This document shows, in pieces, positions 42,728 to 50,735 of a stretch of 64,000 bases of DNA. A model generated the notes under the pieces. The model ran no database searches. It saw only the letters and a program-made list of their open reading frames with translations, and had not been told where the DNA came from. The translations under genes and the position numbers were made by a program. Source of the DNA: Orrella sp037026685 (GTDB lineage: Bacteria > Pseudomonadota > Gammaproteobacteria > Burkholderiales > Burkholderiaceae_B); contig NZ_JBANET010000014.1 of assembly GCF_037026685.1 (NCBI RefSeq), forward strand, positions 62,001 through 126,000, read 5' to 3'. The stretch's first letter is position 1, and every line of letters starts with the position of its first letter.

Positions 42728-43615
42728 ATGAGCTGGAATTTCGCCCTGATACTGTTCGTTCTGCTGGTCCTGACCGGGGTGATCTGGCTGGCCGACCGTT
42801 TATGGCTGCGCCGGCGCCGCCAGGACCGCGCCGCGCAGGCCGCGGCGCTGGCCGAGCGCGACGCCCAGGGCCTGCCGGCCGAAGAGATCGCCCAGCGCCG
42901 CCTGCAGGCGCAGCAGCAGGCCGGCCGCGCCTCCTGGCTAGTGGAGTACTCGGTCAGCTTCTTTCCGGTGATCCTGTTCGTCTTCGTGCTGCGCTCGTTC
43001 ATCGTCGAGCCCTTCCGTATACCGTCCGGGTCCATGCTGCCCACGCTGCAATCGGGTGACCTGATCCTGGTCAACAAGTTCAGCTACGGCATCCGCCTGC
43101 CGGTGCTCGACCGCAAGGTCATCGAGCTGGGCCAGCCGCAGCGCGGCGACGTGATGGTGTTCCGCTATCCGGTGGACACCCAGGTGGACTACATCAAGCG
43201 GGTGGTGGGCCTGCCCGGCGACGAGGTGGCCTACCTGGACAAAAAGCTCTACGTGAACGGGCAGGAAGTGCCGCGCACCCGGGACGGCGATTACTTCGAG
43301 CCCGACCGGGTGGCCTACACCGCCCGCTATGACGAGAAATTGGGCGAAATTGACCACAAGATATTGCTGGATGAGCGGTCTTTCCAGAATATTGGCCCCA
43401 TTTTGTCGTATCCGCACCGCCAGGCATGTGAATACGCCCGCAACGGCGTGCGCTGCACGGTGCCCGAAGGCCACTACTTCGTGATGGGCGATAATCGGGA
43501 CAACAGCCTGGACAGCCGCTACTGGGGCTTCGTGCCGGACGGTAATATTGTCGGCAAGGCTTTCTTCATCTGGATGAACTTCGGCGACCTGGGACGTATA
43601 GGCCGCTTCAATTGA
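42728..43615 (+). CDS. lepB: Signal peptidase I
   Basis: 295 residues. The first membrane helix is at about 4-22 and a second at about 78-95 (SFFPVILFVFVLRSFIV). The catalytic Ser is in IPSGSMLPTLQSGD and the Lys in VDYIKRVVGLPGD; the GDNRDNSLDSRYWG motif is near the end. It cleaves signal peptides of exported proteins. Its stop is 2 bp before rnc, so the two may be coupled. Confidence 0.98.
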   Translation: MSWNFALILFVLLVLTGVIWLADRLWLRRRRQDRAAQAAALAERDAQGLPAEEIAQRRLQAQQQAGRASWLVEYSVSFFPVILFVFVLRSFIVEPFRIPSGSMLPTLQSGDLILVNKFSYGIRLPVLDRKVIELGQPQRGDVMVFRYPVDTQVDYIKRVVGLPGDEVAYLDKKLYVNGQEVPRTRDGDYFEPDRVAYTARYDEKLGEIDHKILLDERSFQNIGPILSYPHRQACEYARNGVRCTVPEGHYFVMGDNRDNSLDSRYWGFVPDGNIVGKAFFIWMNFGDLGRIGRFN

Positions 43616-43617
43616 CG

Positions 43618-44379
43618 ATGTCACTCGCTAAGCTCGAATCCCGCCTGGACTACCGCTTTGCCGACGCGGCCTTGCTCGAGCAAGCCGTCACGCATCGCAG
43701 CCATGGCGCACGCCATAACGAGCGGCTCGAATTCCTGGGCGATTCGGTCTTGAACTTCGTCGTGGCCGCCATGCTGTTCGAGCGCTACGCCCGCATCGAC
43801 GAAGGCGACCTGTCGCGGCTGCGCGCCAACCTGGTCAAGCAGGCGTCGCTGGCCGAAATCGCCCAGAAGCTCGACCTGTCGCAATACTTGCGCCTGGGCG
43901 AGGGCGAGCTCAAGAGCGGCGGCTTTCGCCGCCCGTCCATCCTGGCCGACACCCTGGAGGCCATCTTCGGCGCCATCTTCCTGGATGCCGGCTTCGAAGA
44001 GGCCCGCCGCGTCATCAGCCAGCTCTATGCCCCGGTGATGGCCAACGTCGACCCCCGTACCCTGGGCAAGGACGCCAAGACGCTGCTGCAGGAGTTCCTG
44101 CAGGGCCGCAAGCTGGCCTTGCCGGTCTACACCGTGGTCGCCACGCACGGCGCCGCGCACAGCCAGCAGTTCGAGGTCGAATGCGCCATCGGCGCCTTCG
44201 ACATCAAGGTGGTGGCCGCCGGCACCAGCCGCCGCGCCGCCGAGCAGTCCGCCGCCAAGCTGGCGCTGGAGGCCGCCGAAGCCGCCAGCCCCGCGCAGGC
44301 CAAGCGCCGCAGCTCGCCCAAGGCCCGCAAGACCACCCAGCTGACCCTGCCCGTCGCCGTCGCGCAGGAGGTGAAGTGA
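43618..44379 (+). CDS. rnc: Ribonuclease III
   Basis: 253 residues from ATG at 43618; a TTG at 43612 would add two codons. The signature NERLEFLGDSVLN carries metal-binding Glu and Asp, and the C-terminal double-stranded RNA-binding domain ends near QSAAKLALEAAE, followed by a basic tail. It processes rRNA and structured mRNA. lepB-rnc-era-recO is a conserved operon. Confidence 0.97.
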   Translation: MSLAKLESRLDYRFADAALLEQAVTHRSHGARHNERLEFLGDSVLNFVVAAMLFERYARIDEGDLSRLRANLVKQASLAEIAQKLDLSQYLRLGEGELKSGGFRRPSILADTLEAIFGAIFLDAGFEEARRVISQLYAPVMANVDPRTLGKDAKTLLQEFLQGRKLALPVYTVVATHGAAHSQQFEVECAIGAFDIKVVAAGTSRRAAEQSAAKLALEAAEAASPAQAKRRSSPKARKTTQLTLPVAVAQEVK

Positions 44380-45275
44380 CCGCCCGGCCGCCCGAAGGCT
44401 ACCGCTGTGGCTTCGTGGCCGTGGTGGGGCGTCCCAACGTGGGCAAGTCCACGCTGACCAACGCCCTGATCGGCACCAAGATATCCATCGTCTCGCGCAA
44501 GGCGCAGACCACGCGCCATCGCATCCAGGGGGTGCTCACCCGCGAACGCGAGCAGTTCGTCTTCGTCGACACGCCGGGCTTCCAGACCCGCCACGGCGGG
44601 GCCATGAACCGCATGATGAACCGCGTGGTCACCCAGGCCTTGTCCGAGGTGGACGTGGTGGTGCTGGTCGTCGAGGCCGGCAAGTGGTCCGAGGGCGATG
44701 CCAAGCTGCTGCCGCTGCTGCCGGCCGGCGGCAAGACCATCCTGGTCGTGAACAAGGTGGACCTGCTCAAGCGGCGCGACGACCTGTTTCCCTTCGTGGC
44801 CAAGCTCTCGGCCCAGCACGAGTTCGCCGCCGTGGTGCCGGTCAGCGCCACGCGCGGCAAGCAGCTGGACGTTCTGCTGCAGGAGATCGCCCAGCGCCTG
44901 CCCGAGGGCGAGCCCATGTTCGAGCCCGACACGCTGACCGACCGGCCCATGCGTTTCATCGCGGCCGAGCTGATCCGCGAAAAGATCTTCCGCCTGGTCG
45001 GGGACGAATTGCCCTACGGCAGCACGGTGGTCATCGAGCAGTGGGAAGAGCACGAGAAGGGCGCGCGCATCGCCGCCTGCGTGGTGGTCGAGCGCGAAAG
45101 CCATCGCCCCATCCTGCTGGGGGCGGGCGGCGAGCACATGAAGCGCATCGCGACCGAAGCGCGCCAGGACATTGCCCGGCTGCTGGACAAGCCCGTGCAC
45201 CTGGAGGTCTATATCAAGGTGCGCAAGGGCTGGTCCGAGCGCGAGAGCGCGCTGCGCGATCTGGGCTATGAGTAG
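44376..45275 (+). CDS. era: GTPase Era
   Basis: 299 residues from GTG at 44376, overlapping rnc by 4 bp. GTPase motifs are GRPNVGKST, DTPGFQ and NKVDLL, followed by a KH domain (VEVYIKV-type, here LEVYIKVRKGWSERE). It binds 16S rRNA and couples 30S assembly to growth. It ends 8 bp inside recO. Confidence 0.97.
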   Translation: MTARPPEGYRCGFVAVVGRPNVGKSTLTNALIGTKISIVSRKAQTTRHRIQGVLTREREQFVFVDTPGFQTRHGGAMNRMMNRVVTQALSEVDVVVLVVEAGKWSEGDAKLLPLLPAGGKTILVVNKVDLLKRRDDLFPFVAKLSAQHEFAAVVPVSATRGKQLDVLLQEIAQRLPEGEPMFEPDTLTDRPMRFIAAELIREKIFRLVGDELPYGSTVVIEQWEEHEKGARIAACVVVERESHRPILLGAGGEHMKRIATEARQDIARLLDKPVHLEVYIKVRKGWSERESALRDLGYE

Positions 45276-45855
45276 ACGCCAGGCGCGCGTCCAGGACGTG
45301 GCCGGCTACATGCTGCATGCGACGCCCTGGCGCGAGACGTCGCTGGTGGTGCAGGTCTTTACCCGCGAGCATGGCTGCCTGGCGCTGGTGGCCAAGGGCG
45401 CAAAAAGGCCTTACTCGGTGCTGCGGCCGGTGCTCTCGGCCTTCCAGCCCTTGCTGCTGTCCTGGAGCGGCAGCGGCGAGGTCAAGACGCTGACCCGCGC
45501 CGAGTGCGCGGGCCTGCATGCGCTGAGCGGCTCGCCGCTGATGTCGGCCTGGTACATGAACGAGCTGCTGCTGCGCCTCTTGGCGCGCGAGGATCCGCAC
45601 CCGGTGCTGTTCGATGCCTATGTGGATGCGCTGTCGCAACTGGCCAGCGGCCAGCGCGCGGCGGCCGCCTTGCGGCGTTTCGAATGGATCCTGCTGCGCG
45701 AGACGGGCTACGGCGTGGACGAGGCCGAACCCGACTTCCTGGATGCCAAGGCCGAGCCGGCCCTGCGCGCGGGCTTGCGCGAGCGGCTGGCCGAACAGCT
45801 GGCCGGCCGCCCCTTGTCCACCCGGCGCATCCTGATGGACCTGCAGCGGCTGTAA
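45268..45855 (+). CDS. recO: DNA repair protein RecO, short form
   Basis: 195 residues from ATG at 45268 (8-bp overlap with era). The OB-fold start (GYMLHATPWRETSLVVQVFTREHGCLALVAKGAKRP) and the helical core (LRRFEWILLRETGYGVD) are clear. It then goes directly to the C-terminal helix (LAGRPLSTRRILMDLQRL). The segment between these is about 45 residues shorter than in E. coli RecO (242). No frameshift is visible, so the deletion is in frame or a lineage form. RecO loads RecA onto SSB-coated DNA with RecR. Confidence 0.9.
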   Translation: MSRRQARVQDVAGYMLHATPWRETSLVVQVFTREHGCLALVAKGAKRPYSVLRPVLSAFQPLLLSWSGSGEVKTLTRAECAGLHALSGSPLMSAWYMNELLLRLLAREDPHPVLFDAYVDALSQLASGQRAAAALRRFEWILLRETGYGVDEAEPDFLDAKAEPALRAGLRERLAEQLAGRPLSTRRILMDLQRL

Positions 45856-45862
45856 GGCCTGC

Positions 45863-46267
45863 TCAGGACTGGCCGGCTTGCGGCAGCCTGGCGATCACCT
45901 TGATCTCGAACTGGAAGCCGTAGAGCCAGGTCACGCCCACCGCCGTCAGCGTCGGATGCGGGGCCTCGCCCCAATAGGCCGAGGCGGTTTGCCAGATGGT
46001 CTCGAAGTTCGCCGCCGGATCGACGATGAACACGGTGGCGTCGATCACATCCTCGAAAGTGCAGCCCGCCGCGCCCAGCACGGCATTGAGGTTCTCGAAC
46101 GCCCGGCGCACCTGGGCCTGCAGGTCCGGTTCGGGCGAGCCGTCCTCCCGGCTGCCGACCTGGCCCGAGACGAACAGCAGGCCGTTGGACCGGATCGCCG
46201 GCGAATAGCGGTTCCTGTCATAAAGCGCTTGGCGCCCGGGGGGAAATACGACATCGCGTGTTGCCAT
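45863..46267 (-). CDS. RidA-family protein (second copy)
   Basis: 134 residues. The ATG at 46267 has GGAG at a good distance; an ATG four codons earlier is less likely. Conserved pieces are LLFVSGQVGSREDG, QVRRAFENLNAVLGAAGCTFEDV and HPTLTAVGVTWLYGFQFEIKVIA. The usual Arg of true RidA (PxRxTV) is not seen here, so imine deaminase activity is doubtful. It is divergent from a LysR gene that may regulate it. Confidence 0.82.
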   Translation of the reverse strand: MATRDVVFPPGRQALYDRNRYSPAIRSNGLLFVSGQVGSREDGSPEPDLQAQVRRAFENLNAVLGAAGCTFEDVIDATVFIVDPAANFETIWQTASAYWGEAPHPTLTAVGVTWLYGFQFEIKVIARLPQAGQS

Positions 46268-46358
46268 GAAAGTCTCCATAAAAAAGGCCGGGGCAGGCCC
46301 GATGGCATGACTTTAGGCAACTGGCTGTTCCCGATAAACAGGCAAGTGTGCCCATCAC

Positions 46359-46377
46359 TGTTTGTAGAATACGAACA
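46359..46377. promoter_or_regulatory. Imperfect palindrome between ridA-like and LysR genes
   Basis: TGTTTGT, five bases, ACGAACA, with one mismatch, 21 bp before the LysR start. It includes a TAGAAT that could be a -10. The size fits a LysR (T-N11-A type) operator in a divergent gap. Confidence 0.4.
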
Positions 46378-46397
46378 ATCTTCGTCGAGGAGGCCGG

Positions 46398-47315
46398 ATG
46401 GACCGTTTCGATGCGATGCGGGCATTTGCCCGCGTGGTGGAAACCGGCAGCTTTACCAAGGCGGCGGAAACGCTGCACATGAGCAGGACCAGCGTCACGC
46501 AGCTGGTGCAGCAGCTGGAGGCGCGCCTGCGCGTCAGGCTGCTGAACCGCACCACCCGCAAGGTCAACGTGACGGCCGAAGGCAGTGTCTACTACGAGCG
46601 CGTGGTCCGGCTGCTGGCTGACATGGACGAGGCCGAAACCAGCCTGGCCAGCGCCGCGGCCTCGCCGCGCGGCCGGCTGCGCGTGGACGTGCCCAGCCCG
46701 CTGGCCAGCATGGTCCTGGTGCCGGCCTTGCCCGCCTTCCATGCCCGGTATCCCGATATCCAGCTGGACCTGGGCGTGAGCGACCGCATGGTCGACCTGA
46801 TCGACGAGAACGTCGATTGCGTGGTGCGCGGGGGCGAGATCGCCAATCAGTCACTGGCGGCCCGGCACCTGGGAGACCTGCGGCTGGGAGTCTACGCGGC
46901 GCCGGACTACCTGCGGCGCCAGGGCGCGCCCGCGCATCCGCGCGAACTGCAGGACAGCCACCACCGCATCGTGGGTTTCGTCTGGGCCCGCACCGGCAAG
47001 GCGTTTCCCTATGCCATGCGCCGCGGCCAGGAGCGTGTCACGGTGCAAGGCCGCCATGTGCTGTCGGTCGATGACGGCAATGCCTACCTGGCCGCCGGCC
47101 TGGCCGGCCTGGGCGTGCTCTGGCTGCCCGAGTACATGTCGCGGGCCCATCTGGCGAACGGCGCGCTGGTACCGCTGTTCGAGGATTGGCGCATGGACCC
47201 CATGCCGCTGTATCTGGCCTTTGCGCCGAAACGGCATGTCAGCGCCAAGCTGCGGGTCTTCATGGACTGGGTGGCCGCGCTGATTGCCCGGCATGCCGTG
47301 CCGCCGGGGCGGTGA
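46398..47315 (+). CDS. LysR-family transcriptional regulator
   Basis: 305 residues. Winged-helix start (MDRFDAMRAFARVVETGSFTKAAETLHMSRTSVTQLVQQLE), typical of the large subgroup that controls a neighbouring gene. The effector domain follows (LRVDVPSPLASMVLVPALPAFHARYPDIQLDLGVSDRMVDL). It is divergent from the RidA-like gene, with a palindrome in the 130-bp gap; control of that gene is the simplest inference. The ligand is unknown. Confidence 0.9.
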   Translation: MDRFDAMRAFARVVETGSFTKAAETLHMSRTSVTQLVQQLEARLRVRLLNRTTRKVNVTAEGSVYYERVVRLLADMDEAETSLASAAASPRGRLRVDVPSPLASMVLVPALPAFHARYPDIQLDLGVSDRMVDLIDENVDCVVRGGEIANQSLAARHLGDLRLGVYAAPDYLRRQGAPAHPRELQDSHHRIVGFVWARTGKAFPYAMRRGQERVTVQGRHVLSVDDGNAYLAAGLAGLGVLWLPEYMSRAHLANGALVPLFEDWRMDPMPLYLAFAPKRHVSAKLRVFMDWVAALIARHAVPPGR

Positions 47316-47321
47316 AACGAA

Positions 47322-47347
47322 ACAGGCCCGCCTTGGGGCGGGCCTGT
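47322..47347 (-). terminator. Intrinsic terminator for the BI-1 gene
   Basis: An 11-bp perfect stem (ACAGGCCCGCC / GGCGGGCCTGT) with a TTGG loop. On the minus strand it is followed by TTTCGTTTC, so it suits the convergent BI-1 transcript better than the plus-strand LysR gene. Confidence 0.75.
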
Positions 47348-47390
47348 CCAGGGGCGATGCCGGCAGCGGTGCCGGCCGCGCCGCTGCGGG

Positions 47391-48101
47391 TTATTCGCGG
47401 TCGCCGCCGAAGATGCCCAGCAGCATCAGCAGGTTGGCAAAGACGTTGTAGACGTCCAGGTAGATGGCCAGCGCCGCCGAGACGTAGTTCGTCTCGCCGC
47501 CGTTGACCACGCGCTGCAGGTCCACCAGCATGAAGGCCGAGAAGATGCCGATGGCCATCACCGAGATGGTGATCGTCATGGCCGGGATCTGCAGGAAGAT
47601 GTTGGCCAGCGCCGCCAGCAGGATCACCACCGCGCCGATGAACAGGAATTTCTGCATGCCGGACAGGTCGCGCTTGATGGTGGTGGCCAGCATGGCCATG
47701 CTGGCGAACACCGCGGCGGTGCCGCCGAAGGCCGTCATGACCAGCTGCGGGCCGTTGCTCATGCCCAGCACGAAGCCCAGCAGGCGCGACAGCATGATGC
47801 CCATGAAGAAGGTGAAGCCCAGCAGCAGGGCCACGCCCACCGAGCTGTTCTTGTTGCGCTCGATGAGGAACATCAGGCCGAAGGCCCCGACCAGGAACAG
47901 GATGGTGGTCATGCCGGGGCTGGTGCCCATGACCTGGTTCAGGCCGGTGTACAGGCCCAGTGCGGCGCCCAGCACGGTAGGCACCAGCGAGAGCGCCAGC
48001 AGCCAGTAGGTGTTGCGCAACACGCGGTTGCGCACGACTTCGCCCGGTGCGCCGGTATACGGTCCGGTACGGGCCAGAGGCGATTGACGGAAATCGTTCA
48101 T
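47391..48101 (-). CDS. Bax inhibitor-1/YccA-family membrane protein
   Basis: 236 residues. A soluble N-terminus of about 30 residues with VVRNRVLRNTYWLLALSLVPTVLGA is followed by seven hydrophobic helices. The conserved GGETNYVSAALAIYLDVYNVFANLLMLLGIFGG tail carries the Asp typical of calcium-leak channel members. E. coli YccA binds and inhibits FtsH. The function here is by family. A terminator follows it. Confidence 0.92.
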   Translation of the reverse strand: MNDFRQSPLARTGPYTGAPGEVVRNRVLRNTYWLLALSLVPTVLGAALGLYTGLNQVMGTSPGMTTILFLVGAFGLMFLIERNKNSSVGVALLLGFTFFMGIMLSRLLGFVLGMSNGPQLVMTAFGGTAAVFASMAMLATTIKRDLSGMQKFLFIGAVVILLAALANIFLQIPAMTITISVMAIGIFSAFMLVDLQRVVNGGETNYVSAALAIYLDVYNVFANLLMLLGIFGGDRE

Positions 48102-48243
48102 GGTTCAAGCTCCTGAATGCGCAAGCAATGGGCCGGAGGGCAACGGCGCGCCCCGGCGGATCACCGCTATCTGACCACTAGAATACCTGACAGTTCCCTG
48201 AAAAATCCAGCGCAGGCTTGGCCTGCCGCCGGGAAAAGAGGCG

Positions 48244-48657
48244 TCAGCGCCCGGCTGCGTCGGGGCCTGCGCCGGACGGCGTGGCGGGATGCCGGGGCGG
48301 GTGCTGGGCGGCATGCCGTTCGATGGCCGCGGCCACCAGCGCGGGCAGCTCGCGTTCGAGGCGCCGGCGCAGGCTGTCCAGCGAAGCTTCTACGGCCGGG
48401 CGCAGGGCACGTTCGATTTCCTGCTGGACCTGGGCGCGCCAGCGCGCCTGCTCGGGATCCTGCGGCGCGCCAGACGGGCTGGCGGCCCGAACCGGGGTTG
48501 GGGCCTGAACCGGGGCTGGGGCCTGAACCGGGGCTGGGGCCTGAACCGGGGCGGCTTGGGCAAAGGCCGGCCCGGCGGGCAGCCGGGACGTGGCCAAACC
48601 GGGTTCGACACGTTCGGTCAAGGTGGGGATGCCGGGGTCGTCGCGCAAGTCGTTCAT
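48244..48657 (-). CDS. DUF2486-like hypothetical protein with an 18-bp tandem repeat
   Basis: 137 residues from ATG at 48657; the frame continues upstream over holC but does not code there. The start MNDLRDDPGIPTLTERVEP resembles DUF2486 proteins, which sit next to holC in Burkholderiales. Then comes a Pro/Ala/Gln repeat of six-residue units (PVQAPA) and a charged helix (WRAQVQQEIERALRPAVEASLDSLRRRLERELP) that looks coiled-coil. No function is known. It lies 38 bp after holC. Confidence 0.7.
   Translation of the reverse strand: MNDLRDDPGIPTLTERVEPGLATSRLPAGPAFAQAAPVQAPAPVQAPAPVQAPTPVRAASPSGAPQDPEQARWRAQVQQEIERALRPAVEASLDSLRRRLERELPALVAAAIERHAAQHPPRHPATPSGAGPDAAGR
48486..48555. repeat. 18-bp tandem repeat inside the DUF2486-like gene
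   Basis: GGGGCCTGAACCGGGGCT-type units repeat with period 18 at about 48504, 48522 and 48540, plus a degraded copy before them. Each unit encodes six residues (PVQAPA), so copy-number change would lengthen or shorten the linker without a frameshift. Confidence 0.85.
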
Positions 48658-48695
48658 GCAGGGCTCCAGGGCGGGGCGCGCAGGTTTTTCGCGCG

Positions 48696-49148
48696 CTAGC
48701 GTTTCAGATCGTGCGCGTGCAGCGCGTGCCCGGCGGCCTGGTAGGTCCGCCAGCGCTGGCGCGCGGCCTGCCTGTCTTCGGGCTCGTCCGAGACGATTTC
48801 CATGATGCGGGCGAACTGCTCGTAGCCGGGCGGGCAGGCGTCGTCCAGGTTGAGCAGCCAGGCAGGCTCGGCCTGCCCGGCGGCCGGCGGCGGCACGGGC
48901 GCCTGTGCCGTGAGCACCACGGCGGTGTCGGCCGCCAGCGGATCGTCGGCCATGACATGGGGGACGAAGGCGTCGTCCTGGTAGGTCCAGAGCATGCGGT
49001 CGAAAGCCGCCAGGCGCGCCCGGTCGCTGCAATAGACGAGCACGCGCTGGCCGGCGTGGTAGCGCTTGCCCGCCGTCTGGCAGGCCATCAGCACGCGGTC
49101 GGGCGCGCCGAAGGCAAAGTCTATCCGCAGCTTGGACTGGCCTGCCAT
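48696..49148 (-). CDS. holC: DNA polymerase III subunit chi
   Basis: 150 residues from ATG at 49148, 2 bp after the pepA stop. HolC features are CQTAGKRYHAGQRVLVYCSDRARLAAFDRMLWTYQDDAFVPH and DACPPGYEQFARIMEIVSD. It links the clamp loader to SSB. The pepA-holC order is the common one in proteobacteria. Confidence 0.93.
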   Translation of the reverse strand: MAGQSKLRIDFAFGAPDRVLMACQTAGKRYHAGQRVLVYCSDRARLAAFDRMLWTYQDDAFVPHVMADDPLAADTAVVLTAQAPVPPPAAGQAEPAWLLNLDDACPPGYEQFARIMEIVSDEPEDRQAARQRWRTYQAAGHALHAHDLKR

Positions 49149-49150
49149 GC

Positions 49151-50680
49151 TCAGCCCTTGCCGGCTTGCTCGAGCAGGTAGTGCACCAGCAGCGGCACCG
49201 GGCGGCCGGTGGCGCCCTTGTCCTTGCCGCCGCGCCAGGCGGTGCCGGCGATATCCAGGTGGGCCCATGGATAGGCCTTGGCAAAGCGCGACAGGAAGCA
49301 GGCCGCCGTGACGGCGCCGGCGGGCGGGCCGCCGATGTTGGCCATGTCGGCGAAGTTGGACTTGAGCTGCTCCTGGTAGGCGTCATCCAGCGGCATGCGC
49401 CAGGCAGGGTCCAGCGATTGGCGGCCGGCCCGCAGCAGCGCATCGGCCAGCGCGTCGTCCTTGGAGAACAGGCCGGTGTTGACGTGGCCCAGGGCCACCA
49501 CGCAGGCGCCGGTGAGCGTGGCGATGTCGATGACGGCCGAGGGCTTGAAGCGCTCGGCGTAGGTCAGGGCGTCGCACAGGATCAGGCGGCCTTCGGCATC
49601 GGTGTTCAGGATCTCGATGGTCTGGCCGGACATGCTGGTGACCACGTCGCCCGGCTTGTTGGCGCGCCCGCTGGGCAGGTTTTCGCACGCCGGGATCAGG
49701 CCGACCACGTCGTGCGCGAGCTCGAGCTCGGCGATGGCGCGCATCGTGCCCAGCACGCTGGCCGCCCCGCACATGTCGTACTTCATTTCGTCCATGGTGG
49801 CGGCCGGCTTGATGGAAATGCCGCCCGAGTCGAAGGTGATGCCCTTGCCGACCAGCACGACGGGCGCCTTGGCCGGCTTGGCCGTCTTGGCGCGGCTGGC
49901 CGCGCGCGGGGCGGTGTACTTGAGCACGATGAAGCGCGGGGGCTCGTCCGAGCCGCGGGCCACCGACAGGAACGAGCCCATCTTGAGCGCCTCGATCTGC
50001 TTTTGCTCGAGCACCTCGGCCTTGAGCGTGCCCTTGAATTCGGCGGCCAGCTTGCGGGCCGTCTCGCCCAGGTAGGAGGGCGTGCAGACGTTGCCGGGCA
50101 AGTTGCCCAGGGTGCGGGCCAGGTCCATGCCGTGGCTGATGCCGCCGCCTTCGCGTGCGCCGGCCTGGGCCTGGGCGGCGTCGGCGCGTTCGGCCCACAC
50201 CGAGAACTTGCGCAGGCGCAGGCCGGTCTCGCGCTCGCTGCCCTTGCCGAAGGTCAGGTCGTAGCGGTAGGCGGCCTGGCCGGCCGCGATGGCCGCGCTG
50301 CGCGCGCGCGCGCGCATGGTCGATTCGCCGCAGGGATTGGCGGCCAGGGTGGAGACCGCTTCGCCGGCCTGCGCCTGGATGCAGGCGGCGGCAAAAGCGC
50401 GCTCGGCCCCGGCATGGACGGCGGGCGCATAGTCGGCCTGCTTGCCCAGCCCCACCAGGACCACGCGCTGTGCGCTCACGCCCGGCACGGCGCGCAGCAC
50501 CAGCGTGCTGCCGGCCTTGCCCTGGAACTCGGCCTTGACCACCTTGCGCAGCAGTCCTTCGCTGGCGCGGTCGATGATGTCGGCAGCCGGGCTCAGCACG
50601 CCGTCGGCGTAGACGCCCACGGCAAGGGCCGCGGTCTTTATCTGGTGCAGGGAGGCGCTGGTGTGTGTGCTAAATTCCAT
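49151..50680 (-). CDS. pepA: Leucyl aminopeptidase
   Basis: 509 residues from ATG at 50680 (MEFSTHTS). The frame runs 11 codons further upstream. The two-metal site residues lie in VGKGITFDSGGISIKPA and the signature NTDAEGRLILCD. It removes N-terminal residues from peptides in the cytoplasm and in E. coli also binds DNA for Xer recombination. It is divergent from lptF across 55 bp, a conserved arrangement. Confidence 0.97.
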   Translation of the reverse strand: MEFSTHTSASLHQIKTAALAVGVYADGVLSPAADIIDRASEGLLRKVVKAEFQGKAGSTLVLRAVPGVSAQRVVLVGLGKQADYAPAVHAGAERAFAAACIQAQAGEAVSTLAANPCGESTMRARARSAAIAAGQAAYRYDLTFGKGSERETGLRLRKFSVWAERADAAQAQAGAREGGGISHGMDLARTLGNLPGNVCTPSYLGETARKLAAEFKGTLKAEVLEQKQIEALKMGSFLSVARGSDEPPRFIVLKYTAPRAASRAKTAKPAKAPVVLVGKGITFDSGGISIKPAATMDEMKYDMCGAASVLGTMRAIAELELAHDVVGLIPACENLPSGRANKPGDVVTSMSGQTIEILNTDAEGRLILCDALTYAERFKPSAVIDIATLTGACVVALGHVNTGLFSKDDALADALLRAGRQSLDPAWRMPLDDAYQEQLKSNFADMANIGGPPAGAVTAACFLSRFAKAYPWAHLDIAGTAWRGGKDKGATGRPVPLLVHYLLEQAGKG

Positions 50681-50735
50681 GAGGGTTTCCCCGTGTGCGT
50701 CAATGGGATGCAACGATTATCCCGCATATTCTCCC

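Noticed and set aside
48244..49443. One 399-residue minus-strand protein spanning DUF2486-like and holC
   Set aside because: The upstream part lies out of frame over holC and pepA. The ATG at 48657 gives a protein like the DUF2486 family.
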